Positions 47,057 to 56,570 of a DNA stretch of 64,000 nt are shown one piece after another. The notes under the pieces were generated by a model. It was not told where the DNA came from, ran no database searches, and was given only the letters and a program-made list of their open reading frames with translations. The position numbers and the translations under genes were made by a program. This stretch comes from an uncultured Pelagibacteraceae bacterium. Lineage in GTDB: Bacteria > Pseudomonadota > Alphaproteobacteria > Pelagibacterales > Pelagibacteraceae. Where the stretch lies: contig CACPPK010000001.1 in NCBI GenBank assembly GCA_902635845.1, positions 1-64,000 on the forward strand, in the 5' to 3' direction. The number at the start of each line of letters is the position of its first letter. The first letter of the stretch is position 1.

Positions 47057-47467
47057 CTAGTCTGGATTTGAAGTAAGAGTTTTTATTTCTAAAATATTTT
47101 CATTAGGATCTTTTACAAAAAAAGTCTCCTGTTCATACTTAGTTCCTTTAAATCTTAAATAAGGCTCATCATAATATTTAGTACCACTATCTTTTAATCT
47201 TTGCTTAAGAGCATCAAAATCTTTTCTAGATAAATGAACTCCAAAATGTGGAACTGACACATTACCCATATCCACATCATGTCTTTCATTGTCTAGCTTG
47301 TGTTCACTTTTATGAAGAGTAAGTTCGTTGCCCCAAAAATCAACGTCAGCCCATTCTTGTGCAGAATTATCTAATCTACATCCTAAAGTTTCGCTATAAA
47401 ATTTCTTTGCTACTTCTAAGTCTCCACAAGGTATTGCTAAATGAAAACAATTAGTATTTTTATACAT
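47057..47467 (-). CDS. VOC (glyoxalase/dioxygenase superfamily) protein
   Basis: CFHLAIPCGDLEVAKKFYSETLGCR; FFVKDPNENILEIK. Confidence 0.88.
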   Translation of the reverse strand: MYKNTNCFHLAIPCGDLEVAKKFYSETLGCRLDNSAQEWADVDFWGNELTLHKSEHKLDNERHDVDMGNVSVPHFGVHLSRKDFDALKQRLKDSGTKYYDEPYLRFKGTKYEQETFFVKDPNENILEIKTLTSNPD

Positions 47468-47542
47468 AATAAGACCTTTAATATAATAAATTAATCACTA
47501 TATAAAGCCTGTTTTTAACACAAAATCAAAAAAAAAATAATA

Positions 47543-48127
47543 ATGAGCGATTTTTTACAATCAATAATTGATAGAGATCCTGCAGCAAAATCTAAATTAA
47601 GTTTAATATTAACTTACCCAGGTGTTAAAGCAGTATTCTTTCACAAACTAGCAAACTTTTTTAGTACTGCTAAATTTCATTTAATTGCAAGAATCATTTC
47701 TCAATTTTCAAGATTCTTAACTGGAATTGAAATTCACCCAAATGCAAAAATTGGAAAAAATTTATTTATAGATCATGGGATGGGTGTTGTTATTGGTGAG
47801 ACATCTGAGATTGGTGATAACGTAACTATTTACCATATGGTTACATTAGGCGGTATTGCTCCAAGTATTAATTCAAATGACCAACGAAATATGAAAAGAC
47901 ATCCTACTATAAAAGAAGATGTAGTTATTGGTTCAGGTGCACAAGTATTAGGTCCTGTAGTCGTTGGCAAAGGTGCTAGAATTGGAGCAAATGCAGTTAT
48001 TACTAAAGATGTTTCAGAAAATGCTGTAATGGTTGGAATTCCTGCAAGAAGTGTTGGAATAGCAGATAGTGAATTTAAACCTTATGGAATTACGTCTGAT
48101 AGTGATAAAAAATCAGATAATGAGTAA
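47543..48127 (+). CDS. cysE: Serine O-acetyltransferase
   Basis: [44 protein letters not shown] left-handed beta-helix repeats. Confidence 0.92.
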   Translation: MSDFLQSIIDRDPAAKSKLSLILTYPGVKAVFFHKLANFFSTAKFHLIARIISQFSRFLTGIEIHPNAKIGKNLFIDHGMGVVIGETSEIGDNVTIYHMVTLGGIAPSINSNDQRNMKRHPTIKEDVVIGSGAQVLGPVVVGKGARIGANAVITKDVSENAVMVGIPARSVGIADSEFKPYGITSDSDKKSDNE

Positions 48128-49121
48128 TACCCAAAACGATTTTATTTCTGGAATAGGAAATACTCCATTAATTAAACTCAGAGCAGCCTCTGAAATTACT
48201 GGGTGTAACATTTATGGAAAAGCAGAATTTTTAAATCCTGGAGGATCTGTAAAGGATAGAGCTGCACTTGCTTTAATAAAAGATGCACAAGAAAAAAAAT
48301 TGATTTCTAAAGGTGGGACTGTTGTTGAGGGAACAGCTGGTAATACAGGAATAGGTTTGGGTCTTTTAGGAAATTCTCTTGGTTATAAAACAATAATTGT
48401 AATGAATGACAATCAAACACAAGAGAAAAAAGATTTACTTAGAAACCTTGGAGCTGAATTAAGATTAGTTCCACCTAAGCCTTATAAGGATGATAACAAC
48501 TTTGTAAAAGTAGCAGCGAGACTTGCAGACGAACTAAGACCTACAAATAATAACGGGGTTATTTGGGCTAACCAGTTTGATAATACTGCAAATGCTAAAG
48601 GACATTATGAAGGCACAGGTCAAGAAATCTGGGAACAAACCGATGGTAAAATTGATGGTTTTGTTTGTTCTTCAGGTACTGGAGGCACAATTTCAGGTGT
48701 TAGCAATGCTCTGAAAGAAAAGAATAAAGATATAAAAATTTATTTATCAGATCCAAAAGGTTCAGCTCTTTATAATTACATTAAAAATGGTGAACTTAAA
48801 TCGGAGGGTGGTTCAATTACTGAAGGTATTGGTTCGAGTAGAGTGACTGCTAACTTTGGTGAGGCCAAAATTGATGACGCATATTCAATTGATGACCATG
48901 AGGCTCTGCCTATTCTATATGATTTAATTCAAAACGAAGGTTTAAGCCTAGGTACAAGCTGTGGGATAAATATTGCAGGAGCAATTAGAATGGGGAAAGA
49001 GTTAGGGCCAGGAAAAACTATTGTAACTATTCTTTGTGATAGAAGTGACAAATACGCAACTAAAATGTTTAATAAAAAATTTTTAGAAGAAAAAGGTTTG
49101 CCGATACCTAATTGGTTTTAA
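48120..49121 (+). CDS. cysK: Cysteine synthase
   Basis: [30 protein letters not shown]; start ATG at 48120 overlaps the cysE stop. Confidence 0.92.
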   Translation: MSNTQNDFISGIGNTPLIKLRAASEITGCNIYGKAEFLNPGGSVKDRAALALIKDAQEKKLISKGGTVVEGTAGNTGIGLGLLGNSLGYKTIIVMNDNQTQEKKDLLRNLGAELRLVPPKPYKDDNNFVKVAARLADELRPTNNNGVIWANQFDNTANAKGHYEGTGQEIWEQTDGKIDGFVCSSGTGGTISGVSNALKEKNKDIKIYLSDPKGSALYNYIKNGELKSEGGSITEGIGSSRVTANFGEAKIDDAYSIDDHEALPILYDLIQNEGLSLGTSCGINIAGAIRMGKELGPGKTIVTILCDRSDKYATKMFNKKFLEEKGLPIPNWF

Positions 49122-49534
49122 ATATAAATTTTATCAGCTAATCCGTAAGTAAGAATAGCACTTAAAATCGTAAGTACTCCAGCAGCTATTACACCTTCAC
49201 TGTTAGTCTTTTCAGTGTGTCCAAGTTTATTTATGTAAATGGTATAAATACCGAATATTAAGTACATTAAATTTTGAACAAATACTAAATTAAAGAACGC
49301 CCAAGTTCCATTTACCCCACCATCTCTAACAAACATAATATAAAGAGCCATTAAGAAAGACCCAACAAAAGGAGCTCCAAAAAATCTTGTAATCACAGCT
49401 GCCGAATGATCGATGTTATATTGATCCATAAAACTCTTTGTTCCAACTATAGCTCTAAAAGCATAAACAGCATAAACAAGGAAATGAACAATAAAAATTA
49501 TTAGATAAACAATTCCGTTGAATTTTTCGATCAT
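49118..49534 (-). CDS. Small integral membrane protein, unknown function
   Basis: 138 aa, ~4 hydrophobic segments. Confidence 0.65.
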   Translation of the reverse strand: MIEKFNGIVYLIIFIVHFLVYAVYAFRAIVGTKSFMDQYNIDHSAAVITRFFGAPFVGSFLMALYIMFVRDGGVNGTWAFFNLVFVQNLMYLIFGIYTIYINKLGHTEKTNSEGVIAAGVLTILSAILTYGLADKIYI

Positions 49535-49633
49535 ATATAATTATTATCAAATATTTAGATTAAATAAAACAGCATAATCAGCATTTTTATGCTCTGAAAT
49601 TGCATAACTGTCGCGCGCTATAAACACGAGTGA

Positions 49634-49680
49634 CTCCTTAACAATTATGTAACAGTGTTATGTTAAATAACTTTAAGGAG
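49634..49680 (+). promoter_or_regulatory. Candidate Shine-Dalgarno-sequestering 5' leader structure
   Basis: CTCCTTAA (49634-49641) complementary to TTAAGGAG (49673-49680), overlapping the SD of ATG 49687; nested 7-bp hairpin 49647-49653/49657-49663 (two G-U pairs). Confidence 0.4.
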
Positions 49681-49686
49681 GTAAAA

Positions 49687-50163
49687 ATGAAAAAAATTTT
49701 ATTTTTAATAATATTTTTAACGATCTCAAATTACTCGTTAGCAGAATCAGGAAAATTTAATGCTGCTGGAGCAGGATCATGGTCATTAAATGCGATGGAT
49801 GCTGGAAACGGAAACATGAGTATTACTTATGATGGTAATGCTGGACTAATGGATAAAGAACCTGGAAGTATTTTTGATAAATCTACTATGCATTGCATTG
49901 GTGGGTTAACATTGGTAGCTGGAAAGTTTGATGATGAAACGGGTATGTGTACTTTTTATCTAATGGATGGAGAAAAGGTTTACATAAATTACAAAGGTAA
50001 AGGAACTGGTGGTCAAGGTGGAACTGGTACTTTTGTTATTATTGGTGGAACTGGGAAATATGAAAATATTACTGGAAGCGGTTTCTCAAGCAGACAAAAT
50101 ATCAGAGGTAAAGCTGGTATGGCTCACTCTATGAATCAAATGAGTGGGGAGTACACTTATTAA
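49687..50163 (+). CDS. Secreted protein with allene-oxide-cyclase/dirigent-barrel-like features
   Basis: Signal peptide MKKILFLIIFLTISNYSLA; GGTGKYENITGSG; RBS AAGGAGG. Confidence 0.6.
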   Translation: MKKILFLIIFLTISNYSLAESGKFNAAGAGSWSLNAMDAGNGNMSITYDGNAGLMDKEPGSIFDKSTMHCIGGLTLVAGKFDDETGMCTFYLMDGEKVYINYKGKGTGGQGGTGTFVIIGGTGKYENITGSGFSSRQNIRGKAGMAHSMNQMSGEYTY

Positions 50164-50196
50164 AAAGAATAATAAAATAAAAAAAAGGAGAAAAAA

Positions 50197-50478
50197 ATGA
50201 AAGATATATTGGTAGTAGGAAAATTAAAAGAAGGAGCCTTTGAAAAGTTTATGGGCTTTATGCAATCAGATGAGGGTATGGCTGAAAGAAAAAAAGTTGC
50301 AGATGTAACAAAAACAATAGCTAGTGTTTCACCTGATAAATCAACAGTAATGTTTAAAATTGTAGTTCATGACATGGCAGCACTTCATTCATTCATGGAT
50401 GGATCAAATCCAGTTTCAAAACCTATATTTGATGAAGTAATGACTGGTTATGAAATTTACGAATTAGCTAAAGTTTAA
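50197..50478 (+). CDS. Small protein of unknown function (GYD/ABM-like size and pattern)
   Basis: 93 aa, AAAAAAGGAG RBS, tight operon context. Confidence 0.6.
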   Translation: MKDILVVGKLKEGAFEKFMGFMQSDEGMAERKKVADVTKTIASVSPDKSTVMFKIVVHDMAALHSFMDGSNPVSKPIFDEVMTGYEIYELAKV

Positions 50479-50555
50479 TAGAAGAACTGAGGCTACAAAA
50501 GCTGACTAATCTCTGATAGACTTTGTAACTAAATTATTAGTAACAAGGAGGAAAA

Positions 50556-50906
50556 ATGGCTGGAATAGAAGTAAAAAGTTTTGATAAAGCAGATGAAGTA
50601 AATGATAATTTTAATAATGCTAAAATTGAAGCAGTCAAAGTTGGAAACCAAAGATTGATGAAACTTACTTTGCAACCTGGTTGGCAATGGTCAAAAGATA
50701 TAAAGCCAACAGTTGGTGGTGAAAGCTGTCAGGCTACACACCTTGGTATAATTATCTCAGGTGCTGTTTGTGCAAAACATAATGATGGAACTGAACTAAC
50801 TTATAAAGCTGGTGATGCATATTCAATACAACCAGGTCATGATGGATGGGTTGTTGGAGATAAACCAGCAGTAGTATATGAATTTCATGGAATGTGGGGT
50901 GAATAA
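50556..50906 (+). CDS. Cupin-domain protein
   Basis: LTLQPGWQWSKDIKPTVGGESCQATHLGIIISGAVCAKHNDG...GDAYSIQPGHDGWVVGD. Confidence 0.8.
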   Translation: MAGIEVKSFDKADEVNDNFNNAKIEAVKVGNQRLMKLTLQPGWQWSKDIKPTVGGESCQATHLGIIISGAVCAKHNDGTELTYKAGDAYSIQPGHDGWVVGDKPAVVYEFHGMWGE

Positions 50907-51229
50907 TGTCAAAATTTTATGTAATTGGAAAGGCAAGTCCTGAGTTATTAAAAAAAATGCATGCTGACCCTGCTGCAGATAGAGGTGCAGTAATGAAATC
51001 CATGTGTGACAGCTTAGGAGTAAAAGCTATAAGTTACGAATGGTTAAGAGGACGTTTTGATGTTCTTTTCTGTGTTGAAGGTGATTACGAAAGTGTTCTT
51101 GCTATGAAAGTAACTGTTTTAAATAGTGGAATGATGTCAGATCTAATGGTTCATGAAGTATTTGATTACAACAGTGCATTTAAAAAGGCAGCTGATGTTT
51201 CAAAAAGTTATAAAAAACCAGGTGAATAA
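50906..51229 (+). CDS. GYD-domain-like small protein
   Basis: ISYEWLRGRFDVLFCVEGDYESVLAMKV resembles the GYD pattern; start overlaps cupin stop. Confidence 0.55.
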   Translation: MSKFYVIGKASPELLKKMHADPAADRGAVMKSMCDSLGVKAISYEWLRGRFDVLFCVEGDYESVLAMKVTVLNSGMMSDLMVHEVFDYNSAFKKAADVSKSYKKPGE

Positions 51230-51244
51230 ATAGAAAGGAATAAT

Positions 51245-51565
51245 ATGTCTATATTAGAAAAATATAGTGCTGCTTTGAAAAATAAAGATGAAGCAGTAAT
51301 GAATGAGCTTTTGCATGATGATTTTAAATTCATAATGCACAAGTCAGGAAATGTTTTAACCAAAAGTGATGTTATCAAATGGGCGATGAGTGGTGATATT
51401 AATCAAGATAAGGTTAGAATTGTCTATGAAAATGACGAAGTTGGTATTCATCATGCGTTTGTAACATTTAACGATGGTAATGTTGAGGCGGTAATGGCAG
51501 TTTATAAATATGACAATGGAAAAATTGTTAGTTTAGAAACTGGTGCTACACCAATGCCAAAATAA
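51245..51565 (+). CDS. NTF2-like/SnoaL-type small protein
   Basis: YSAALKNKDEAVMNELLHDDFKFIMHKSGNVLTKSDVIKWA. Confidence 0.7.
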   Translation: MSILEKYSAALKNKDEAVMNELLHDDFKFIMHKSGNVLTKSDVIKWAMSGDINQDKVRIVYENDEVGIHHAFVTFNDGNVEAVMAVYKYDNGKIVSLETGATPMPK

Positions 51566-52156
51566 GTGAGTGAAATTGATTTTTATTTTTCGATAGGTAG
51601 TACTTACACCTATCTTTCTGTAACTAGAATACTTGATGTTGAAAAACAGCATCAAGTAAAATTTAATTGGAAACCCTTTTCAGTTAGAGCAATTATGAAG
51701 GAAATGAATAATATCCCATTTCCAAAAGACAAAATTAATAAAGTCAATTACATGTGGAGAGATATTGAGAGACGTGCAGAGGGATATGGTTTTTTTGCTA
51801 AGACACCAGTTCCCTACCCTTTATCAGAATTCGATTTAGCAAATCAAATAGCAATCTTTGGTTTTGAAAAAGGCTGGGGAGAAAAATTTGTAATGCTGAG
51901 TTATAAAAAATGGTTTCAAGAAGGCAAAGAACCTGCAATTGAACCTAGTATTTCTGAGGTTTGTAATGAATTAAATTTAAATAAGGATGATATAATATCA
52001 GAGGCAAAATCAGAAAATATAGAGGCAAAATATAACGAAAACACAAATTCAGCTCGTGAAAATAAAATTTTTGGTAGTCCATCTTTTATAGTTAAAAATG
52101 AAATCTTCTGGGGAGATGATAGAATGGAAGATGCTATTAAATGGTCTCTTAAATAA
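51566..52156 (+). CDS. DsbA-like/2-hydroxychromene-2-carboxylate isomerase family protein
   Basis: IDFYFSIGSTYTYLSVTRI...FNWKPFSVRAIM; IFGSPSFIVKNEIFWGDDRMEDA; GTG start abutting previous stop. Confidence 0.82.
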   Translation: MSEIDFYFSIGSTYTYLSVTRILDVEKQHQVKFNWKPFSVRAIMKEMNNIPFPKDKINKVNYMWRDIERRAEGYGFFAKTPVPYPLSEFDLANQIAIFGFEKGWGEKFVMLSYKKWFQEGKEPAIEPSISEVCNELNLNKDDIISEAKSENIEAKYNENTNSARENKIFGSPSFIVKNEIFWGDDRMEDAIKWSLK

Positions 52157-52194
52157 TTCTATAAATTCTTTTAAAATTCATTTAAAGTCATTGT

Positions 52195-52527
52195 ATGAGT
52201 CTTGCTAGTTCATATTTATTTTTAGGTATTGCAGTATTTTTGGGTGTTACTTCAAACAGTTTTGCAAAAAGTGCTGAGGGTTTTACACTATTTGTTCCAA
52301 GTTTAATTACAGCAATTACAATTGTATTGTGTATGTATGCACTTTCATTAGTAATGAAAAATATTCCTATGGGAATTACTTACGCTTCCTTTGCAGGTTT
52401 AACAATTATTGCAACTGTAGTGGTTGGAGTAATTAGATTTAATCAAGTACCTAATTTATACTCATTAATTGGTTTAGCTTTTATTATTGTTGGTGTTTTC
52501 ATGGTCAACTTGTTAGGTAATAATTAA
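52195..52527 (+). CDS. SMR (EmrE-like) family membrane protein, atypical
   Basis: YLFLGIAVFLGVTSNSFAKSAEGFTLFVPS...LIGLAFIIVGVFMVNLLG aligns gaplessly to EmrE TM1 as recalled. Confidence 0.8.
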   Translation: MSLASSYLFLGIAVFLGVTSNSFAKSAEGFTLFVPSLITAITIVLCMYALSLVMKNIPMGITYASFAGLTIIATVVVGVIRFNQVPNLYSLIGLAFIIVGVFMVNLLGNN

Positions 52528-52529
52528 TT

Positions 52530-52757
52530 ATGATTTCAAAAAAATACGCCCAAACTTTATTTATGATTTTAATGTCTTTAGGTATGAGTGTTATTATGAG
52601 TGGTGTAGTTGTAGCTGTAAATACAGGTATCTCAGATGGTTTCTTTTTTAGATGGGGATATTCTCTAATGTTTGCATATCCAATTGCTTTAATTGCTGCA
52701 TTTACATTAGCGCCTTTAATAAGACCTTTAGTTAATAAAATTGCATCAAAAGAATAA
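52530..52757 (+). CDS. DUF2798-like small membrane protein
   Basis: 75 aa; ISKKYAQTLFMILMSLGMSVIMSGVVVAVNTG...FAYPIALIAAFTLAPLIRPLVNKI. Confidence 0.75.
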   Translation: MISKKYAQTLFMILMSLGMSVIMSGVVVAVNTGISDGFFFRWGYSLMFAYPIALIAAFTLAPLIRPLVNKIASKE

Positions 52758-52759
52758 TC

Positions 52760-53095
52760 ATGAAACCATTATTAGGATATTTATTTTTAGCTAATGGAAT
52801 AATTTTTGGTATCGCATCAAATAGTTTTGCAAAAATTTCCGAAGGATTTACAAAACTAACTCCTTCTGTTCTATGTATTTTGTTTATGTGTATTACAATG
52901 TTTTCTATTGCAAAAGCCATGTCAGCACTACCAGTTGGATTTGCCTACTCTACTTACAGCGGCTTAACAGTAACTGGAGTTGTCCTTTTTGCTGTTTTAA
53001 AATTTAACCAAGTACCTAATTTTTATGGAATTATTGGAATTATTTTAATTATAATTGGTGTAGTAATGGTTAATTACCTTGGTCGACTAAACTGA
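52760..53095 (+). CDS. SMR (EmrE-like) family membrane protein, atypical
   Basis: YLFLANGIIFGIASNSFAKISEGFTKLTPS...IIGIILIIIGVVMVNYLG. Confidence 0.8.
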   Translation: MKPLLGYLFLANGIIFGIASNSFAKISEGFTKLTPSVLCILFMCITMFSIAKAMSALPVGFAYSTYSGLTVTGVVLFAVLKFNQVPNFYGIIGIILIIIGVVMVNYLGRLN

Positions 53096-53445
53096 TACTT
53101 TTTTAAAATTTCTGGAAGCTCATGACTTCCATCTTCATTTAAAGGTAGCTCATATTCGTTTACAACTGTGCTGGTATCTAAAGGTGAGTATAAATGAGGA
53201 TACATATCTCCATTAGATGCTTGTTCCCATAATAAATGTTCAAGCTTAAAAGCATTTACTCTTAATAAAACTAAATTTTTCTTTTTGGGGTAATGTTTGT
53301 TTAAAGTTTCTTTTACCTGATCCTCCTCTGAAAAATGAATATATCCATCTTTAAGATCTTTGTCTGACCCACCATAGGTTCCAGATTGTTTAGCTTTTTG
53401 CCATTCATCTTTATCAATAACTTTAAAAATAAATTCTAAATTCAT
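53074..53445 (-). CDS. DUF952 family protein
   Basis: FIFKVIDKDEWQKAKQSGTYGGSDKDLKDGYIHFSEEDQVKETLNKH. Confidence 0.8.
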   Translation of the reverse strand: MNLEFIFKVIDKDEWQKAKQSGTYGGSDKDLKDGYIHFSEEDQVKETLNKHYPKKKNLVLLRVNAFKLEHLLWEQASNGDMYPHLYSPLDTSTVVNEYELPLNEDGSHELPEILKKYQFSRPR

Positions 53446-53446
53446 T

Positions 53447-54010
53447 TTACCAAGAAGAATTTGGGCCTTTTAAAAATTCTATTTCTTCCTCTGTAGACTC
53501 TCTTCCTAAGATTTCATTTCTATGAGGATATCTATGAAATTGTCTAACTACTTTTGTATGATCTTGCCAAAATTTTTTTATTTCATTGTAACCTTCGTGC
53601 TCTCTTAAATATTTATTTAACAAATAATAAGCCATTTCATGATCACTAATTTCTTCACTGTGAATAAGTGGTAACAACATAAACAATCTTTGATTTACAT
53701 TCATAGCTTCTAAATAACCAGAATAGACCGCATCATTAACAATTAATCTAGTTTTTTGATCTTGAGCAAAAGATTTTTTATCATTTCTGAACATATTACG
53801 AGAGAACTGATCAAAAAGTATAACTAAAGCTAAACAGCTCATGGGGTTGTCCTGCCAATCATCATATTCATTTTGGCAAGCAAGTTCATAATCTTTTAAA
53901 AAATTATCTCTAATTTTTTGATCAAACTTTATATCTTTTTTGAAACGCATCTCAGAAGGAGTTTCTTTAAACCAGAAATCTAGAATAACTTGTGCTCTTT
54001 CTGATATCAT
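53447..54010 (-). CDS. DUF924 family protein
   Basis: ILDFWF...DWQDNPMSCLALVILFDQFSRNMFRNDKKSFAQD. Confidence 0.85.
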   Translation of the reverse strand: MISERAQVILDFWFKETPSEMRFKKDIKFDQKIRDNFLKDYELACQNEYDDWQDNPMSCLALVILFDQFSRNMFRNDKKSFAQDQKTRLIVNDAVYSGYLEAMNVNQRLFMLLPLIHSEEISDHEMAYYLLNKYLREHEGYNEIKKFWQDHTKVVRQFHRYPHRNEILGRESTEEEIEFLKGPNSSW

Positions 54011-54813
54011 TCAGCTAATGGTTTTAATAATTTTAGAATCTTTTTGTGATTAGCTTTATTATTTGAGACAATAATATTTCCCCCAACAACAGGATTTTTG
54101 TTGCCCCAAGTAGTTACTATCGCTCCACTTGCTCTCACGATTGGCATAATCGGGTGAATATCCCAAATCTTATTTGCACATTGTGAAACCATTTCAAGTC
54201 TACCTTCTGCTAATTGGCAATATGTCAATGCATCAAAACAAGGAAATTGCATTCGTTTAATAAATTTTTTAATTTTAGATTGCTGTTTTAAAGTTAATTG
54301 ATTATGAAAAGCAGCAGCTAATTTTGCGTTAGCAAAATTTAATTTACTATTAACTTTAAGTTTTCTTTTTTTATTATTTTCAAAAACATACGCTGTATTT
54401 TTGTTTACATTTAAATAATATTTTCTCATTTTAGGAAAATTTGCTAATCCTAAAACTGGTTCTCCATTATAGTTTAGTGAGATTAAATTGCTCCAACTAG
54501 GATTACCTACAACATATGATCTGGTTCCATCAATTGGGTCAATTACCCAGGAAAACTCACTTTTAGTATTTTTATGACCATACTCCTCACCTATAATTTG
54601 GTGATTTGGAAATTTTTTTGAAATTTTAGATCTTATAAATTTTTCAAATGCTTTGTCAGATGTGGTTACTGGGTCATAACCTTTACCTTTCATCTTATTA
54701 GTTATCTTGAATGGTTTATCTAACTTAGCGTAGTAAAATCTTGTTAAATCTTTAGCAAGTTGATTTAAAAAGCTTGCATATATTGGATATTTTTTTGTAT
54801 CAAATTTTTTCAC
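54007..54813 (-). CDS. Inositol monophosphatase family (possibly histidinol-phosphatase type)
   Basis: DPVTTSDKAFEKFIRSKI; IIGEEYGHKNTKSEFSWVIDPIDGTRSYVVGNPSW. Confidence 0.85.
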   Translation of the reverse strand: MKKFDTKKYPIYASFLNQLAKDLTRFYYAKLDKPFKITNKMKGKGYDPVTTSDKAFEKFIRSKISKKFPNHQIIGEEYGHKNTKSEFSWVIDPIDGTRSYVVGNPSWSNLISLNYNGEPVLGLANFPKMRKYYLNVNKNTAYVFENNKKRKLKVNSKLNFANAKLAAAFHNQLTLKQQSKIKKFIKRMQFPCFDALTYCQLAEGRLEMVSQCANKIWDIHPIMPIVRASGAIVTTWGNKNPVVGGNIIVSNNKANHKKILKLLKPLAE

Positions 54814-54880
54814 AGAGAACTCTTACTATTTAATTTATGTTGATTAAAGTTAAATTTTAAATAATCCTTGGCTATGTAGT

Positions 54881-55984
54881 ATGAAAATTGAGCTGATTAA
54901 AAACAAGGTTTATTTTAATAATGGGTCTGAGAAAAAAGAAATTCACCCATTCTGGTTACGCGAAAGGGCAAATGGTGAAGAATATTTGGATAAAGGAACT
55001 CAGCAAAGACTTTTTGATCCTACTTTTCTAAGTAATGATGTTTCAATAAATAACGCCAACATTAATGAAAAATATTTAGAAGTTGATTTTAATGACGGTG
55101 TTAATTCAAAACTAGAAATAGATAAAATCGCTTCTGAGTTTTCTAAAGAAGATATTGTAATTAGGTCTATAGAAAAAACTAAATGGGACTCCACTCTAAA
55201 AAATATTAAAAATTTCGAATACCAGGAAAATTTTTATGAGAGTAAAGAAATGCATGATTTACTTGTTTCATTTTATAAATATGGATTTGTTATAGTAAAA
55301 AATATTCCAACATCAAAAAATTACATCGTAGAATTTGCAAATTCTATAGGAAGTGTTCGAAGAACAAATTTTGGTGAATATTTTGACGTAAAATCTAAAC
55401 CTGATCCTAACGATCTTGCTTATACATCTTTAGCTTTGGCACCTCATACAGATAATCCTTATAGAAATCCTGTACCATGTATTCAGCTTTTACATTGTAT
55501 TGAAAGTAAAGTTTCTGGTGGGTTATCAACATTGGTAGATGGTTATACAGTTACTGAAGATTTAAAAAATGAATACCCAGAATTTTACAAAATATTAACA
55601 GAGGTAAAAGTAAGATTTAGATTTATTGATAAAGAAGTTATCTTAGAAACAATTTCCCCTTTAATTGAATTAAATGATGATAAAAGTTTCAAGCAAGTAA
55701 GATTTAGTCCCAGATTAGACTATGTTCCAATTTTAGAAAAAGAAAAATTAGATCTTTACTACCAAGCAAGAAAAAAAATATCTGAAATGTATAATTCAGA
55801 TAAGTATAGAATTGAATTTAAACTTGAACCAAAAGACTTAATGATGATGGATAATCATAGACTGCTCCATGGAAGAACAGCTTATGAAACAAAGGAAGGT
55901 GAGAGATTTTTACAAGGTTGTTACATTGATTACGATAGTACTGAAGGAAAACTTAGACACCTAAAAAGGAAGTTTAATCTTTAA
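54881..55984 (+). CDS. TauD/TfdA (gamma-butyrobetaine/trimethyllysine dioxygenase-like) Fe(II)/2OG oxygenase
   Basis: LAPHTDNPYRNPVPCIQLLHCIE...GGLSTLVDG; MMMDNHRLLHGRTAY; N-terminal IHPFWLRERA domain. Confidence 0.85.
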   Translation: MKIELIKNKVYFNNGSEKKEIHPFWLRERANGEEYLDKGTQQRLFDPTFLSNDVSINNANINEKYLEVDFNDGVNSKLEIDKIASEFSKEDIVIRSIEKTKWDSTLKNIKNFEYQENFYESKEMHDLLVSFYKYGFVIVKNIPTSKNYIVEFANSIGSVRRTNFGEYFDVKSKPDPNDLAYTSLALAPHTDNPYRNPVPCIQLLHCIESKVSGGLSTLVDGYTVTEDLKNEYPEFYKILTEVKVRFRFIDKEVILETISPLIELNDDKSFKQVRFSPRLDYVPILEKEKLDLYYQARKKISEMYNSDKYRIEFKLEPKDLMMMDNHRLLHGRTAYETKEGERFLQGCYIDYDSTEGKLRHLKRKFNL

Positions 55985-56561
55985 ATAAATTATTTATTTG
56001 TGTTTCAGCTTCTTTGATTGATTTTTCATAGTCTAGTGCCATTTGGTCTGCACTGATTATATCTACTTTTTCGATACCAAAGAAGTTAAGAATAAATTTT
56101 AGCCAAGGAGTTAAAAAATCTTCTGAGCTATTTAATTTTGTTCCTCCAGAAGTAATAACTAAATAAGCATGTTTGTTTTTTAATAATCCTTCTCTTCTCC
56201 CATTTGGTTTAAATCTAAAAGTTTCACCTATACGAGCAGCTAAATCCGACCAAGCTTTAAGAGTTGCTGGAGGTCCATAATTATAAATTGGTGCTGAAAT
56301 TATTATGATATCACTTTCTTTTAATTCTTTTACAAGCTTGTCAGAAAGCTCAAACATTTTTTTATGTTCTTCTGTTTGATCTTTTTCATCAATGTTCATT
56401 CCAGATTCTGTAAGCCCACTTACAAAAAGCATCTCATCATCTAAATCTCTATAAATTACTTCATCTTCTGGTTTTTTAATTTTATCTAATAGTTTTTTTG
56501 CTAAAGCTCTTGAGGTAGAGCCTTTTTTTCTAGCACTGGAATCTATTTGATAAATCTTCAT
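55974..56561 (-). CDS. FMN-dependent NADH-azoreductase/flavodoxin-like NAD(P)H oxidoreductase
   Basis: IYQIDSSARKKGSTSRALAKKL; IISAPIYNYGPPATLKAWSDLAARIGETF. Confidence 0.85.
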   Translation of the reverse strand: MKIYQIDSSARKKGSTSRALAKKLLDKIKKPEDEVIYRDLDDEMLFVSGLTESGMNIDEKDQTEEHKKMFELSDKLVKELKESDIIIISAPIYNYGPPATLKAWSDLAARIGETFRFKPNGRREGLLKNKHAYLVITSGGTKLNSSEDFLTPWLKFILNFFGIEKVDIISADQMALDYEKSIKEAETQINNLFKD

Positions 56562-56570
56562 TAATACTTT

